Position numbers and translations under genes: made by a program. Shown in pieces: positions 9,690-17,922 of a stretch of 64,000 nt of DNA. This stretch comes from Flavihumibacter fluvii (GTDB lineage: Bacteria > Bacteroidota > Bacteroidia > Chitinophagales > Chitinophagaceae), in NCBI RefSeq assembly GCF_018595675.2, contig NZ_CP092333.1:3496001-3560000 (forward strand). The letters are read 5' to 3'. Within the stretch, counting starts at the first letter, position 1, and each line of letters opens with the position of its first letter. The notes under the pieces are model-generated. The model was not told where the DNA came from and made no database searches. It saw only the letters and a list, made by a program, of their open reading frames with translations.

Positions 9690-9833
9690 GTTATTATGGC
9701 AATTTTATGAGCAATCTTGAACGGTTAATCCACTAATACTAACGGAAGTTAGGAGAGTTCTACCATATACTGCTTCGTAATTCTACGAAAAAACCAGTAA
9801 TTAGTGAACATTGCAGATTCAGCATTTGTGCTC

Positions 9834-9864
9834 TTGTACCATCATAGGCCATGATATACTTTTG
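9834..9864 (+). promoter_or_regulatory. Candidate promoter inside the intergenic region
   Basis: TACTTTTG at 9857-9864 fits the TAnnTTTG -7 element, with a TTG at 9834-9836 and a 20-base spacer. No gene starts behind it on this strand. The next features are the tandem repeat and the terminator at 10169-10196, so it could drive a short untranslated transcript. A match this short can occur by chance. Confidence 0.35.
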
Positions 9865-9901
9865 TTATGTCAGTTGATCGAAACCAAATCACCAAGTCCT
9901 A

Positions 9902-10017
9902 AGAAAAAACCAAGCATCCAAAAATCCAAAGAAAGACCAAGAGCATCCAAGAAATCCGAAGAAAGACCAAGAGCATCCAAAAATCCGAAGAAAGACCAAC
10001 AAAATCCAAGAGTCCGA
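9902..10017 (+). repeat. Degenerate 29-30 nt purine-rich tandem repeat, about four copies
   Basis: Units follow each other directly at about 9902-9929, 9930-9959 (30 nt), 9960-9988 (29 nt) and 9989-10017 (29 nt). The common core is AGAAAGACCAAGAGCATCCA followed by an A-rich stretch and TCCGA. The first and last units are more diverged. There are no unique spacers between units, so this is not a CRISPR array. The plus strand is almost free of T. Confidence 0.8.
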
Positions 10018-10168
10018 AGAAGAACCAAAAAAGAGTTGATTTCCTTTAACCGACAAGTTTTTTAAAATCCAGTATCACGCGATCCAATTCCTAGAGAATG
10101 ACCTGTAAAATTTGTACCTATTGATGACCTGAAAAAAGGTAGTTCTGAATCGTACAAAAAAATTAAAG

Positions 10169-10196
10169 TCCCGGCATACGCACCGGGATTTTTTTT
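10169..10196. terminator. Bidirectional rho-independent terminator
   Basis: A 6-bp stem (TCCCGG at 10169-10174 with CCGGGA at 10183-10188) closes an 8-base loop and is followed by eight T residues on the plus strand. Read from the minus strand, the same stem is followed by an interrupted T-rich run. It lies immediately behind the stop codon of the last gene of the minus-strand amine operon and would also end any transcript coming from 9865 on the plus strand. Confidence 0.7.
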
Positions 10197-10199
10197 GTT

Positions 10200-11780
10200 T
10201 TATCCCTCAGCTGAATAGGCTAGCCTGCCGTTTACCCAGGTATTCTTCACCTTAAGCCCCGGTAATGCATCAACCTGTGTTGAAATTGGATTTTTGTCCA
10301 CTTCGATAAAATCAGCCAGCAACCCTTCCTGCAGTGTGCCGAAATTATTAACTCCACTAATGGCTGCAGCTTTGATCGTATACGACTGCAAGGCTTCTTC
10401 AATACTTATCGCTTCTTCTGCTGCGATATAATTACCCTGGTCGTCCTTCCTGCTCACAGCCGCATAAACCCCCTTAAAGGGATTGAAATTATTGACGACC
10501 GGCGCATCCGATGATAAAGCGGTCAGTATGCCATGATCCAGCACCGACCTCACCGGGTAACACCTGCTCAGGTACTCTGCATCGAGGTACCGGATAAAAT
10601 TTTTCCCCAGTTCACTGATAAAAATGGTTTGCATGGATGCCGAAATGCCATAAACAGCCATATCTCTCAGGTGTTGCTTTTCAGGAAGGCCAAGGTGTTC
10701 AATCCGGCGAATACTCTTTGGAAAAGATGCCTGGAATTCCTTATACATGCCAATGACAAATTCTATGGCCGCATCACCTATGGCATGCGTTGCAAGTCCA
10801 AGGCCTTTCTCAAGTGCCGACAAACAAAGTTGCCTATAAGTCATGGGATCTAACCGCAACACTCCTTTCTCCGGACTCTCTTTATAGGTTCTTTTCAATG
10901 CGGCAGTTTTACCACTTAACCCACCGTCACTAAAAAATTTTACAGTGTTTACCCGCAGGAAATCTGATGAAAACAGTTCCGGCAAAGGAAATGGTTCTGC
11001 ACCACCATCTGGTAATAAAACCGGGATGGCATTCAGACGGAAAGCCAGTTCACCATCCTGGTTCAGTTCCTGGTAGGCTTCCATGAGCAGCGGATCCACA
11101 GCAGGGTCTGTGGCAGCCGTTATGCCATACCTTAGCATTTCCTGCTGTGCGGCTTTGACCATGTTTTTCAACTGGTCCCTGGAATAAGGGGGAATAAAAT
11201 TGGCCACCAATCCCAATGCAGTCTCAGAGAAAATACCATTAGGCTGGCCATCACGCCCTGTATGCATCACCCCTCCTTCAGGGACATGGGTCGATGCATT
11301 TATATTACACCGGCGCAATGCTGCAGAATTCGCAACTGCAATATGCGCACAGGTCCTGATCACATATACCGGTTTACCCGGAACAATTTTATCCAGGTCA
11401 TCCTTATCAGGCAACCGATTGTTGGCCCAGCCTGCTTCATTGAAGCCACGCGCAACGATCCAGTCCAGTTCAGGATAGCGGCGATCATAATCTGAAATCC
11501 TTTCCTGCATGTCTTCCAGACTTATTGCACCGCGCAGGTCCAGCATATAGGTCAACAGGTTACCCACCTTCCAGATATGGATATGCGTATCATTCAATCC
11601 GGGAAGGATGGTCCTTCCCTGCAAATCGACCTGGACCGTATTGGCATCAACCAATGGCCGCAAATCATCTAACCGGCCAATGGCCCTGATCACCTGGTTT
11701 TCAACAACCATGGCATTAACGCCCTTTCCGAACCCATCCTGGAAAGACAGGAATTCACCATTATGAAAAAGTGTTCTCAT
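10200..11780 (-). CDS. YtcJ-type amidohydrolase
   Basis: A 526-residue metal-dependent amidohydrolase of the YtcJ/N-substituted formamide deformylase group (amidohydrolase family 3). These hydrolyse amide or formamide bonds using a metal site in a TIM barrel. The first metal motif is LPGLNDTHIHIW near residues 58-69; ATHAIGDAAIEF near residue 339 and RIEHLG near residue 365 supply further ligands; LSSDAPV near residue 435 holds the catalytic aspartate. No signal peptide is seen. Its start overlaps the end of the upstream aminotransferase by four bases, so it is translationally coupled as the last gene of the amine operon. A role in releasing a free amine from an N-acyl precursor is an inference from this context. 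Confidence 0.85.
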   Translation of the reverse strand: MRTLFHNGEFLSFQDGFGKGVNAMVVENQVIRAIGRLDDLRPLVDANTVQVDLQGRTILPGLNDTHIHIWKVGNLLTYMLDLRGAISLEDMQERISDYDRRYPELDWIVARGFNEAGWANNRLPDKDDLDKIVPGKPVYVIRTCAHIAVANSAALRRCNINASTHVPEGGVMHTGRDGQPNGIFSETALGLVANFIPPYSRDQLKNMVKAAQQEMLRYGITAATDPAVDPLLMEAYQELNQDGELAFRLNAIPVLLPDGGAEPFPLPELFSSDFLRVNTVKFFSDGGLSGKTAALKRTYKESPEKGVLRLDPMTYRQLCLSALEKGLGLATHAIGDAAIEFVIGMYKEFQASFPKSIRRIEHLGLPEKQHLRDMAVYGISASMQTIFISELGKNFIRYLDAEYLSRCYPVRSVLDHGILTALSSDAPVVNNFNPFKGVYAAVSRKDDQGNYIAAEEAISIEEALQSYTIKAAAISGVNNFGTLQEGLLADFIEVDKNPISTQVDALPGLKVKNTWVNGRLAYSAEG

Positions 11781-13120
11781 GATCTTTTTTGCTGGGCTGC
11801 TGCAATGGCTGATTCCAAAACAGCAAGGCCTTCTTTTAGTTGCTCATTGTTGATAACGATCGGTGGTAGTAACCGAATACAGTTACTGTATAAACCGGCA
11901 CGTATCAGGATTAGTCCCTTGCCAATAGCGTCTTTGATCACTTCCATGGCAACTTCCATATCTGGCGCCTTTGTATCCCGGTCTTTTACAAACTCCACCA
12001 GTTGCATCGCGCCCACACCTCTTACATCGCCTATAATCGCATATTTCTCTTTCCAGGAAAGCATGGTATCATGGATGATAGCACCAACTTCACGGGACCT
12101 TTGCAGGAATCTTTCACTTTTCAGGATTTTGATGGCTTCGATGGCGGCAACACAGGCAAGCGGACTGCCACCATAGGTTCCACCGATACCGCCCAAATGC
12201 GGTGCATCCATAATTTCAGCTTTACCGGTAACTGCACTGATGGGCATGCCGGCCCCAATTGATTTGGCACTTACAACCATATCGGGAATGATTCCACTAT
12301 GCTCTATGGCAAATAACTTCCCGGTTCTTCCCGCACCGCATTGAATCTCGTCGGCAATAAAAACAATTCCATACTGATCACAGATATCGCGAAGTTTTTG
12401 CAGGTATGGTGCAGGAATCGATAAGAAGCCCCCTTCGCCCTGTACCGGTTCAATAATAATGGCAGCCAGTGATTCAGGGTCCACCTGGGCAATTAAAGCC
12501 CTTTCAAGATTTTGGATACAGTGTTCTATATATTGCCCGTCGCTCATACCTTCCAGCTTGCGGTACATGTTAGGTGCGGGTATCCGGTAGATATCCGATA
12601 CATATGAACCGAAGCCTTTTTTAAACAAGGCATACTTACTGGTTAAACTCAGTGTTAGTAATGTCCGGCCATGGTAAGCTCCTTCAAAACATAATATACC
12701 GCTGCGCTTAGTATGGTACTTGGCAATATTCACGGCATTCTCAACAGCTTCGGATCCGGAATTGGCCAGTAAGGTTTTTTTGGGAAATGATCCGGGTGTT
12801 GAATCATTCAGTAACTCCGCCAGTTCAATATAAGGTTCCATGGTGGTCACCAATGAACAGGTATGAATATATTTACCTGCCTGTTCCCTGATCGCATTTA
12901 CTACTGCCTCATTACAATGGCCCACATTGATCATGCCAATACCTCCGGCAAAATCAATTAACTGGTTACCATCAACATCCCATACCAGTGCGCCTTCGGC
13001 TCTTTCCACAACATACTCGGTAGATTTTGCCAGTCCGGCTGGTAATGCATTTTTCCTTCTATCCAGCATGGCTTGCCCCTTTGGGCCGGGTATCGCTGTC
13101 TTTAATTGGATATATTTCAT
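11777..13120 (-). CDS. gabT: Class III aminotransferase, 4-aminobutyrate transaminase-like (copy 2)
   Basis: A 447-residue PLP enzyme of the GabT group, which moves the amino group of 4-aminobutyrate or another omega-amine to 2-oxoglutarate. Blocks seen are DFAGGIGMINVGH, NSGSEAVENAVNIAKYHTK, EGAYHGRTLLTLSLTSK and IIEPVQGEGG. FIADEIQCGAGRTGK carries the PLP-contacting aspartate, and VVSAKSIGAGMPI holds the Schiff-base lysine. The frame extends eight codons upstream, but the ATG at 13120 sits one base after the GNAT stop codon and is preferred. It is clearly related to the second copy at 16599 and both sit in the same operon, so they may act on different amines or aldehydes. Confidence 0.88.
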   Translation of the reverse strand: MKYIQLKTAIPGPKGQAMLDRRKNALPAGLAKSTEYVVERAEGALVWDVDGNQLIDFAGGIGMINVGHCNEAVVNAIREQAGKYIHTCSLVTTMEPYIELAELLNDSTPGSFPKKTLLANSGSEAVENAVNIAKYHTKRSGILCFEGAYHGRTLLTLSLTSKYALFKKGFGSYVSDIYRIPAPNMYRKLEGMSDGQYIEHCIQNLERALIAQVDPESLAAIIIEPVQGEGGFLSIPAPYLQKLRDICDQYGIVFIADEIQCGAGRTGKLFAIEHSGIIPDMVVSAKSIGAGMPISAVTGKAEIMDAPHLGGIGGTYGGSPLACVAAIEAIKILKSERFLQRSREVGAIIHDTMLSWKEKYAIIGDVRGVGAMQLVEFVKDRDTKAPDMEVAMEVIKDAIGKGLILIRAGLYSNCIRLLPPIVINNEQLKEGLAVLESAIAAAQQKRS

Positions 13121-13121
13121 A

Positions 13122-13781
13122 TCAGATCGTTTTATTGATGTCAATTTTTATTAGTACGCCATAATTGCCACAGGCAGGGTCATTGAGGTAATCAGCTATC
13201 AATGCAATTGGTTCAAATCCTATTTTCATTTGGGCAGATAACGTGGGATCCTGAATTTTTCCTTCAATTAATTTCTGGTAATACTGTTCACCAGTCATCT
13301 TGCCCTGGACAGCGCCATATCCGTTCATCATACCTACAGTGACCTGGCCTTTCAGTCCCAGCGCTTTGGCAATCTCATGCCGGGCACGATATAAAATCCG
13401 CGCCAGTCCAAGTCCTCGGTAATCGGGATGCACCCCGATATCCAGGCCATATAACCAATCACCTTCAGGATCATGGTTGGTAAGCCAGCCGCCGGCAATA
13501 GTTTCCTTGAATGTATGATGGTAGTTGGAAAAATCAAATTTGCTGCGCATGGTAGTTGTCATTGCAATAACCTTATCGCGATCCTTTACAACCAACTGAC
13601 CTTCAGGAAAAAGTTCAAGGTGGCGGAGGTAGTGTTTTGCCTTTATCAGTTCATCATCGGCCAGGGTTGGAAAAACGATCCGCTGCAAAGCTTCCAGTTG
13701 CTGAACATCCTCTGGTTGCATATGCTGCACAACCAGTCCATTTCCAAGGTCTTTGTGATAATCAATTTTTTTGGTTAGCAT
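13122..13781 (-). CDS. GNAT family N-acetyltransferase
   Basis: A 219-residue acetyltransferase. The acetyl-CoA loop is in VHPDYRGLGLARILYRARHE near residues 112-131, and an alpha/beta layout surrounds it. The frame is open to 13826, but that start would overlap the carrier gene by 35 bases. The ATG at 13781 gives MLTKKIDYHKDLG ten bases after the previous stop, and I chose it. Placement between a membrane carrier and an aminotransferase suggests acetylation of an amine or amino acid of the pathway, for instance to limit toxicity. The substrate itself cannot be read from sequence. Confidence 0.78.
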   Translation of the reverse strand: MLTKKIDYHKDLGNGLVVQHMQPEDVQQLEALQRIVFPTLADDELIKAKHYLRHLELFPEGQLVVKDRDKVIAMTTTMRSKFDFSNYHHTFKETIAGGWLTNHDPEGDWLYGLDIGVHPDYRGLGLARILYRARHEIAKALGLKGQVTVGMMNGYGAVQGKMTGEQYYQKLIEGKIQDPTLSAQMKIGFEPIALIADYLNDPACGNYGVLIKIDINKTI

Positions 13782-13791
13782 CGTTTTTGGT

Positions 13792-15156
13792 TTAGGCAAT
13801 CGTATAGCCCATAACGATATAGGCAATACACGTAATAGTAAATGATATTAATGCAAAAGGCAGCTGTGTGATTCCATGCTGGTAGTTATTACACTCCGCC
13901 CCTTGTGCAGCGAGAATAGTGGCATCACTATAAAAACAGGCATGGGCCCCGAATGTGCCGGCACTGATGACTGCCCCTATGCAAACCCAGATATTACAAC
14001 CCAGGTCATGCGCTAATGGAACCACCAATGGAACCGCAATTGCATATAGCCCCCAGGAATTCCCCGTTGTAAATGCTATAAGTCCGAGTGATAGAAAAAC
14101 AGCCAGGGGTAACCAGTTCTTATTTACAACTGGTTCTACCACACTGATTACATATTGGGTCAGGCCCATTTCATCACCAAGGTCTTTCAGCAAATAAGAA
14201 AAAAGCAATAACACCAAAGCAAACAACATACTTTTCATGCCTTCAATGCCAGACTCAGAGAGCTTTTTAAATGGTGCTACTTTTTTTATCGTGTAATAAA
14301 CAAGGGTGAAGGCCAGCGCGACGATAATCCCTTTAAGCGCATCGAGATCCATCAAAACGGTCGCAACAATCAAAACAACTACAGGCAGGATCAGGTACCA
14401 TATACTGCCTTTTAACTTTTCATCAAATGGTTCAACATCAAGGGAGAATTCTTCCGAATTATCCGGAATCAACTGGCCCGTAGTTGCTGCCCGTAAATTG
14501 GCTGCTTTCATTTTCCCGATGATTGGAATTATTCCGATAATGACAAGCGGTACCAATAAGTATTGCACCCAGCCATAAGCGATAAAAGGAATGATGCCAA
14601 GGTAAACGGAAATGCCTTTGCCGGCCGGCGCCAGGTTATTGCCTTCCAGCAGCTTACTGATGAAAATAACCCAGGTGGAAATCGGAACGATAACACAAAC
14701 AGGAACTGCGGTTGAACTTACAACGAATGCCAGCATCTCGCGGGATACCTTATAATGATCGGTCAGTTTTTTCATGGTGGTACCTGTTGTTAGGGCATTG
14801 AGGTAATCATCCACGAACATGAAGGACCCAAAAACCCAGGTCGTCAATAAGGATCGCCTGCGTGTCCTGACAAACCGCAGCATGTATTCACCAAAGGCGA
14901 GCACGCCGCCACTGCGTATCATCAATTGTATCAACGCTCCATATAAACTACAGACGATCATTACCCAAACCATCAGGTCATTCTGCATGACCTTCGTAAA
15001 TGCCGCGATAATCGCATTGAAAAAATTCCATTTGGCCACGATGATATATCCTGCCAGGCAGCCGATCAGTAAAGGCTCGAGCGATAGTTTGGTTTTGATC
15101 GCGATAGCGATCACAATCAAAGGAGGAAGAAGTGATATGATTCCGTAGTTACCCAT
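13792..15156 (-). CDS. NhaC-family Na+/H+ antiporter-like carrier
   Basis: A 454-residue inner-membrane protein with about ten to twelve hydrophobic segments and no signal peptide. It has the ion-transporter-superfamily blocks FMFVDDYLNALTTGTTMKKL near residues 112-131 and FTTGNSWGLYAIAVPLVVPLA near residue 364. The conserved GTFGAHACFYSDATILAA follows near residue 402. NhaC homologues exchange Na+ and protons, and some family members move small organic cations or amino acids instead. In an operon otherwise devoted to amine and 4-aminobutyrate oxidation, carriage of an amine or of 4-aminobutyrate across the inner membrane is a reasonable inference. It lies 3 bases after the aldehyde dehydrogenase and 10 before the GNAT. 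Confidence 0.82.
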   Translation of the reverse strand: MGNYGIISLLPPLIVIAIAIKTKLSLEPLLIGCLAGYIIVAKWNFFNAIIAAFTKVMQNDLMVWVMIVCSLYGALIQLMIRSGGVLAFGEYMLRFVRTRRRSLLTTWVFGSFMFVDDYLNALTTGTTMKKLTDHYKVSREMLAFVVSSTAVPVCVIVPISTWVIFISKLLEGNNLAPAGKGISVYLGIIPFIAYGWVQYLLVPLVIIGIIPIIGKMKAANLRAATTGQLIPDNSEEFSLDVEPFDEKLKGSIWYLILPVVVLIVATVLMDLDALKGIIVALAFTLVYYTIKKVAPFKKLSESGIEGMKSMLFALVLLLFSYLLKDLGDEMGLTQYVISVVEPVVNKNWLPLAVFLSLGLIAFTTGNSWGLYAIAVPLVVPLAHDLGCNIWVCIGAVISAGTFGAHACFYSDATILAAQGAECNNYQHGITQLPFALISFTITCIAYIVMGYTIA

Positions 15157-15159
15157 AAG

Positions 15160-16590
15160 TTATAGCCCGCCGATACTAATCAGTTTTTTCTCCATGTATT
15201 CAAATAATCCTTCGCTTCCGCTCTCATGTCCCTGGCCACTATACTTCCATCCACCAAATGGTGATTCAGTGCCATGCGGCGCCCATTCATTAATACCCAC
15301 CATGCCAAATTCCAGGGCTTCGGAAACATGGATGGCAGTTGCCAGGTTATTGGTAAAAATATATGCAGCAAGTCCATATTCTGTGTCGTTAGCCTTTTTG
15401 ATGGCATCTGCTTCATCAGTGAAAGAAAAAAGCGGTAAAATAGGGCCGAAGATCTCATTACGCGCCAGGGTGGAATCCTGGTCTAATCCACCCACTACCG
15501 CCGGCTGAATGAAATAACCTTTTTCCCTGTCGGCGGGAACCTGCCCACCAGTAAGGATTTCAGCCTGTTCTGATTTTGTTTTTTCAAGAAGGGCGATTAC
15601 ACTGTCTCTTTGTTTTTTCGTAATCAGCGGGCCTACCTGCACGCCTTCCTCAAATCCCTCGCCCACTTTAATGGCCGCAACATAGGCCGTAACTGCTTCA
15701 GCAAACTGGTGGTAAATTTTATGGTGTACGTAAAACCGTTGCGGGGCGATACAAACCTGGCCGTTGTTACGGAACCTTGCCAAAGCAGCAGCCCTGGCAA
15801 CCGCTATAACATCTACATCATCAAATATGAGTACCGGGGCATTTCCACCCAGTTCAAGCGATAATTTTGTATGTGTCCTTGAAGCCCCATCCATCAGTAT
15901 TTTACCTACCCTGGTACTACCGGTAAAACTGATTTTTTTGAGGTCGGGATGGTCCAGCATAGCCTGGCCTATAGAAGTGGATTCGCCGGTTAAAACATTC
16001 AATACACCAGCCGGTAATCCGGCCTGTTCCAACGCAATCGCCATATGGTATGCAGACAACGGCGTACTTTCTGAAGGTTTTGCAACTACCGTACAACCCG
16101 CTGCCAGTGCGGCAGCCCATGCACGGGCCGGATTATAGGCCGGGAAATTCCATGCGGTAATCACACCAATTACACCCATCGGTTGCCATATCACAGAACT
16201 GCGCTTATCTGCGCGGTTGGTTGGGATTACTTTTCCATAGGCCCGTTTCCCTTCTTCTGCATACCACTCAAACAGGTTAGCGGCAACCATAAATTCACCC
16301 CTGGCCTCAGCCAAAGGCTTACCGCTTTCCAGGACCATATCCCGCGCTATGGTTTCAATATTTTCCCGCAGGTAATCGGCCGCTTTTTTCAGGATGGCTG
16401 CACGGGTATATGGCGTCGTAAACCGCCATTTCTTAAAGGCCGCCTGGGCTGCTGCTATGGCTGCCACACAATCCTTTCCATTTCCATAACTGATGGTGTA
16501 CAGCAGTTCTTCAGTGGCCGGATTTACCAGTTCATAGGTATTTTCATCTATGGCATTCACCCATTGCCCATTGATATATTGCTTATTCAT
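15160..16590 (-). CDS. gabD: Succinate-semialdehyde dehydrogenase-like aldehyde dehydrogenase
   Basis: A 476-residue NAD(P)-dependent aldehyde dehydrogenase close to GabD, which oxidises succinate semialdehyde to succinate. The cofactor segment is ITAWNFPAYNPARAWAAALAAG near residues 144-165, FTGSTRVGK lies near 222-230, the general base is E246 in LSLELGGN, and the nucleophile is C280 in NNGQVCIAP. EIFGPILPLF and GINEWAPHGTESPFGGWKYSG complete the fold. It is 8 bases behind the first aminotransferase and 3 ahead of the carrier. The product of the aminotransferase on 4-aminobutyrate is exactly its expected substrate. An alternative aldehyde such as 4-aminobutanal is possible because a second dehydrogenase is present. 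Confidence 0.9.
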   Translation of the reverse strand: MNKQYINGQWVNAIDENTYELVNPATEELLYTISYGNGKDCVAAIAAAQAAFKKWRFTTPYTRAAILKKAADYLRENIETIARDMVLESGKPLAEARGEFMVAANLFEWYAEEGKRAYGKVIPTNRADKRSSVIWQPMGVIGVITAWNFPAYNPARAWAAALAAGCTVVAKPSESTPLSAYHMAIALEQAGLPAGVLNVLTGESTSIGQAMLDHPDLKKISFTGSTRVGKILMDGASRTHTKLSLELGGNAPVLIFDDVDVIAVARAAALARFRNNGQVCIAPQRFYVHHKIYHQFAEAVTAYVAAIKVGEGFEEGVQVGPLITKKQRDSVIALLEKTKSEQAEILTGGQVPADREKGYFIQPAVVGGLDQDSTLARNEIFGPILPLFSFTDEADAIKKANDTEYGLAAYIFTNNLATAIHVSEALEFGMVGINEWAPHGTESPFGGWKYSGQGHESGSEGLFEYMEKKLISIGGL

Positions 16591-16598
16591 ACAATTAT

Positions 16599-17909
16599 TT
16601 ATTTTGTCAACGCCGCTAATCCGGCTTCTATAATATCTAGGCCTTTATTCAGTAGCTCCTCTTCAATCACAAGCGGACTCAATACCCTGATGATATTGCC
16701 ATTCACCCCGGCACTGATCACGATCAATCCCTGCCCTGCACAATAACTGATCAGTTTTTTACAAAGGTCCGCATCGGGTTGGAACGGGTCTTCTTCCTTC
16801 ACCAGTTCAAAAGCCATCATGGCACCTAGTCCACGAACATCACCTATCGCCGGGAATTGTTGTTTCATCTGGTTGAAGCGATTGCGCACGATCTTTCCAA
16901 TATTTTCACCCATCGCATTAATATTAATGCGTTCCATATATTCAATTGTTGCAATTGCTGCAGCACAACAGACGGGGTTACCGGGATATGTTCCACCGAT
17001 GGTCGATGGCTGGCAGGCATCCATAATGGCTGCTTTCCCAATAACAGCACCAATCGGCATCCCGCTACCCATACTTTTTGCCCAGGTAGACAGGTCGGGT
17101 ACCACACCAAAATGCTGGTAGGCTGCCCATTTGCCGGTTCGTCCAAATCCACTTTGCACTTCATCGAGTATTAACAGGATACCATACTTATCACAGATCT
17201 TCCTGAGGCCCTGTAAATAGGGTTGCGGAATAACATTAAAGCCACCTTCACCCTGGACAGGCTCAATGATAATGGCCGCAACCTGGCTTGCCGGTACATT
17301 GGTATGAAAAAAATCTTCCAGCTCCCGCAGATGGATATCCGAAAATTCATCCAGGTTCAGGCCGGTACCGTAACGGTAATAATCCGGAAACGGGATCCTG
17401 TAGACCTCTGGCGCAAATGGCCCACAGCCTATTTTATAACCGACTTTTGAAGTCAGGGTCATTGCCATCATGGTACGGCCATGGAATGCACCCCCATAGC
17501 AAATGATGGCCGGCCTGCCGGTAGCCTGCCTTGCAATTTTTATTGCATTCTCCACACTTTCAGCACCAGAATTGGTAAGCATTACCTTTGTATGATCTCC
17601 ATGCGGGAATAGAGTGGCCAGTTTCTCGGCGAGTTGCATATATAGATCATAGGTGGCCACATTAAAACTGCAATGTATCATTGTGGCAGCCTGGCGTGCG
17701 ATGGCTTCTACCACCGGGGCCGGGCAATGACCTGCATTCACTACGCCAATGCCACCCGCAAAGTCGATCATTTCCTTTCCATCAGCATCGGTAATCAAAG
17801 CCCCTTTTGCACTTACAGCTGTTGAAGGATTAAAAATCCCGATTGCATTGGGAACAAATTGCTTCCTTCGTTGCAGTAGTTCAGCTGATCTTTCCAAAGT
17901 CGTGTTCAT
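16599..17909 (-). CDS. gabT: Class III aminotransferase, 4-aminobutyrate transaminase (copy 1)
   Basis: A 436-residue PLP-dependent omega-aminotransferase of the GabT type. Blocks are DFAGGIGVVNAGH, LTNSGAESVENAIKIARQATG, GAFHGRTMMAMTLTSKVGYK and IIEPVQGEGG. LILDEVQSGFGRTGK holds the PLP-binding aspartate and TWAKSMGSGMPIGAV the catalytic lysine. The frame is open to 17951, overlapping the upstream gene by 29 bases. The ATG at 17909 gives MNTTLERSAELLQRRKQF, 13 bases after the stop, and is preferred. It lies between the two aldehyde dehydrogenases, which supports the sequence aminoaldehyde to 4-aminobutyrate to succinate semialdehyde to succinate. Confidence 0.9.
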   Translation of the reverse strand: MNTTLERSAELLQRRKQFVPNAIGIFNPSTAVSAKGALITDADGKEMIDFAGGIGVVNAGHCPAPVVEAIARQAATMIHCSFNVATYDLYMQLAEKLATLFPHGDHTKVMLTNSGAESVENAIKIARQATGRPAIICYGGAFHGRTMMAMTLTSKVGYKIGCGPFAPEVYRIPFPDYYRYGTGLNLDEFSDIHLRELEDFFHTNVPASQVAAIIIEPVQGEGGFNVIPQPYLQGLRKICDKYGILLILDEVQSGFGRTGKWAAYQHFGVVPDLSTWAKSMGSGMPIGAVIGKAAIMDACQPSTIGGTYPGNPVCCAAAIATIEYMERININAMGENIGKIVRNRFNQMKQQFPAIGDVRGLGAMMAFELVKEEDPFQPDADLCKKLISYCAGQGLIVISAGVNGNIIRVLSPLVIEEELLNKGLDIIEAGLAALTK

Positions 17910-17922
17910 GATGAAATAATTT

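Larger units (their letters stand above)
9690..10168. other. Long intergenic region with tandem repeat and possible short transcript
   Basis: About 480 bases without a convincing gene. The plus strand holds a promoter-like site at 9834-9864, a purine-rich tandem repeat at 9902-10017, and a terminator hairpin starting at 10169. An open frame from a TTG at 9811 to 10065 crosses the repeat and would encode a highly basic low-complexity peptide. The 29-base units shift frame, the start is weak, and there is no ATG, so I do not call it coding. A non-coding RNA of roughly 320 bases is an alternative reading. Confidence 0.4.

Noticed and set aside
9902-10017. CRISPR-like array of about 30-nt repeats
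   Set aside because: Units follow one another without spacers and are degenerate, and there are no cas genes. It is a simple tandem repeat.
9811-10065. 84-codon open frame encoding a lysine/arginine-rich low-complexity peptide
   Set aside because: It starts with TTG, has no internal ATG, and is open mainly because the tandem repeat lacks T. Two of the repeat units have 29 bases, so the encoded repeat is not kept in frame.
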